A DNA stretch of 6,683 bases from CANLWN01 sp039815505. Lineage in GTDB: Bacteria > Bacteroidota > Bacteroidia > Flavobacteriales > Flavobacteriaceae. Where the stretch lies: NCBI GenBank assembly GCA_039815505.1, contig JBCBZE010000194.1:1-6683 (forward strand). The letters are read 5' to 3'. Position numbers and translations under genes: made by a program. Shown here in pieces: positions 5,634 through 6,683 of the stretch. The number at the start of each line of letters is the position of its first letter. Position 1 is the stretch's first letter. The notes beneath the pieces were generated by a model. The model ran no database searches, was not told where the DNA came from, and worked only from the letters and a program-made list of their open reading frames with translations.

Positions 5634-6683
5634 ATGAAGATTATGAAAAGATTCCTCAAATTGAAAAGTGTATTTATGCTATTTGCGATGACCTCTCTGG
5701 TACTTTCTTGTAGTGACGATGACGATGGAGGAGGTCTTCCCGACCCAATAATACCGGGAGAGGATATAGTGGACTTAGCGCTAGGGAATGCTGACTTAAA
5801 CGATTTGGTCGTTGCATTGCAAGCCGCGGACGGTGATTTGGTATCCGTATTGCGCGGAGATGGGCCGTTTACCGTATTTGCCCCTACCAATGAAGCTTTC
5901 GATGCTTTTTTAACTGCTAATGGTTTTGCCAATTTGGAAGCGGTACCAACCGATGTATTAAGTCTAATATTATTAAACCATGTGGTAGCCGGAGAAAATT
6001 TATCCACAAGTCTTTCTACCGGTTACATATCGTCCTCATCCACGGCGGGTGTTGGCGGTGCTAACCTAAGTTTATTTATAGATACCAGTAGTGGTGTTGA
6101 GATCAACGGTGTTTCCTCAGTAACCACTGCAGATGTAAATGCATCCAACGGCGTTATACATATCGTTGATGCCGTAATAGGATTGCCCAATATCGTAGAC
6201 CATGCCGTGGCCAACCCCGATCTTTCGGACCTGGTCGGTGCACTCACCGCCGATGACAATACCACCTTTACCGATCTGTTATCCGATGCAGATGAAGATT
6301 TTACCGTATTAGCTCCCGTTAATGGCGCATTTGCATTCTTCAACAATCCCAATGACAATGATATCAATAATGTATTATCCAATCATGTAATCGTCGGTGC
6401 TGCAGCATTGTCCACGGATCTTTCCACGGGTTATGATCTTAGTACGGCAGGGACCAATGATGATGGGGACAATCTAAGTTTGTATGTGAATACCGACGAT
6501 GGTGTTGTTTTTAATGGCAACAGTACCGTTATAGCCGCCGATATCGTTGCTACCAACGGTATTATCCATGCGGTGGATGCGGTTATCGATATCCCAACGG
6601 TCGTCACCTTTGCAACGGCAGACCCCAACTTTTCTACCTTGGTCAGCGCATTGACCGACCTAACGCCCGGAACCGAGTTCGCA
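5634..6683 (+). CDS. Fasciclin (FAS1) repeat surface lipoprotein, 3' end outside window
   Basis: The frame is open from the ATG at 5634 to the right edge (350 codons), so the C-terminus is missing. A second ATG at 5643 (MKRFLKLK) is an equally plausible start. Residues 1-25 form a lipoprotein signal peptide ending LVLS, with the lipidated Cys26. The following SDDDDGGG matches the acidic surface-export type signal. FAS1 domain 1 spans about 45-185, with GPFTVFAPTNEAF (77-89), LLNHVVAGE (113-121) and NGVIHIVDAVIGLP (172-185). Domain 2 spans about 187-321, with DFTVLAPVNGAF (222-233), LSNHVIVG (248-255) and NGIIHAVDAVIDIP (308-321). A third domain begins at about 322 (VVTFATADPNFSTLVSAL) and runs off the window. 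The YH motif's Tyr is Asn in both complete domains (NH116 and NH251). The protein is Asp/Asn/Thr-rich with short linkers and differs in type from the FAS1 protein upstream. An adhesion-type role at the cell surface is inferred from the family; the partner is unknown. Confidence 0.92.
   Translation, partial: MKIMKRFLKLKSVFMLFAMTSLVLSCSDDDDGGGLPDPIIPGEDIVDLALGNADLNDLVVALQAADGDLVSVLRGDGPFTVFAPTNEAFDAFLTANGFANLEAVPTDVLSLILLNHVVAGENLSTSLSTGYISSSSTAGVGGANLSLFIDTSSGVEINGVSSVTTADVNASNGVIHIVDAVIGLPNIVDHAVANPDLSDLVGALTADDNTTFTDLLSDADEDFTVLAPVNGAFAFFNNPNDNDINNVLSNHVIVGAAALSTDLSTGYDLSTAGTNDDGDNLSLYVNTDDGVVFNGNSTVIAADIVATNGIIHAVDAVIDIPTVVTFATADPNFSTLVSALTDLTPGTEFA

Noticed and set aside
5624..6382. Two minus-strand ORFs (5624-6007 and 6023-6382)
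   Set aside because: Both are antisense to the second FAS1 gene, which has a signal peptide, lipobox and FAS1 motifs in a continuous frame. The antisense products are low-complexity shadows.

Overview
The window looks like chromosomal DNA from a marine-type member of the Bacteroidota, most likely Flavobacteriaceae. This is inferred from A+T-rich spacers, A-rich leaders in place of Shine-Dalgarno sites, TAnnTTTG-type -7 promoter elements, and acidic lipoproteins that begin Cys-Ser-(Asn/Asp)-Asp after a lipobox. No rRNA or tRNA is present to fix the genus.

Layout from left to right. (1) Positions 3-587 (+) hold the 3' end of a TPR-repeat protein. It is followed 29 bp later by a complete SCO1/SenC-type copper chaperone/thioredoxin-fold gene (617-1276, +), and the two are probably one operon. 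(2) Four bases further on, two minus-strand genes converge on this pair: a nitronate monooxygenase/FabK-like flavoprotein (1281-2225) and, upstream of it, the tRNA 2-thiouridylase gene mnmA (2302-3492). (3) A 182-bp divergent intergenic region separates mnmA from a plus-strand gene for a three-domain fasciclin (FAS1) surface lipoprotein (3675-5258), which ends in a strong intrinsic terminator (5299-5328). (4) A 375-bp spacer carrying an exact -7 promoter motif leads into a second, different FAS1 lipoprotein (5634 to the window end), which is cut off at the start of its third domain.

The genes fall into three unrelated jobs: copper delivery or redox maturation (TPR-SCO), housekeeping (mnmA and the flavin oxidoreductase), and a small cluster of paralogous cell-surface adhesion-type lipoproteins. 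Both FAS1 proteins carry a signal peptide, a lipobox cysteine and an acidic stretch directly after it that resembles the Bacteroidota lipoprotein surface-export signal. They are therefore predicted to sit on the outside of the outer membrane.

I found no CRISPR array, mobile element, phage gene or RNA gene, and nothing that amounts to a clearly new system. The most noteworthy points are the paired FAS1 lipoproteins with internal domain duplication, the TPR-SCO pairing, an insertion in MnmA, and the long leader of the second FAS1 gene.
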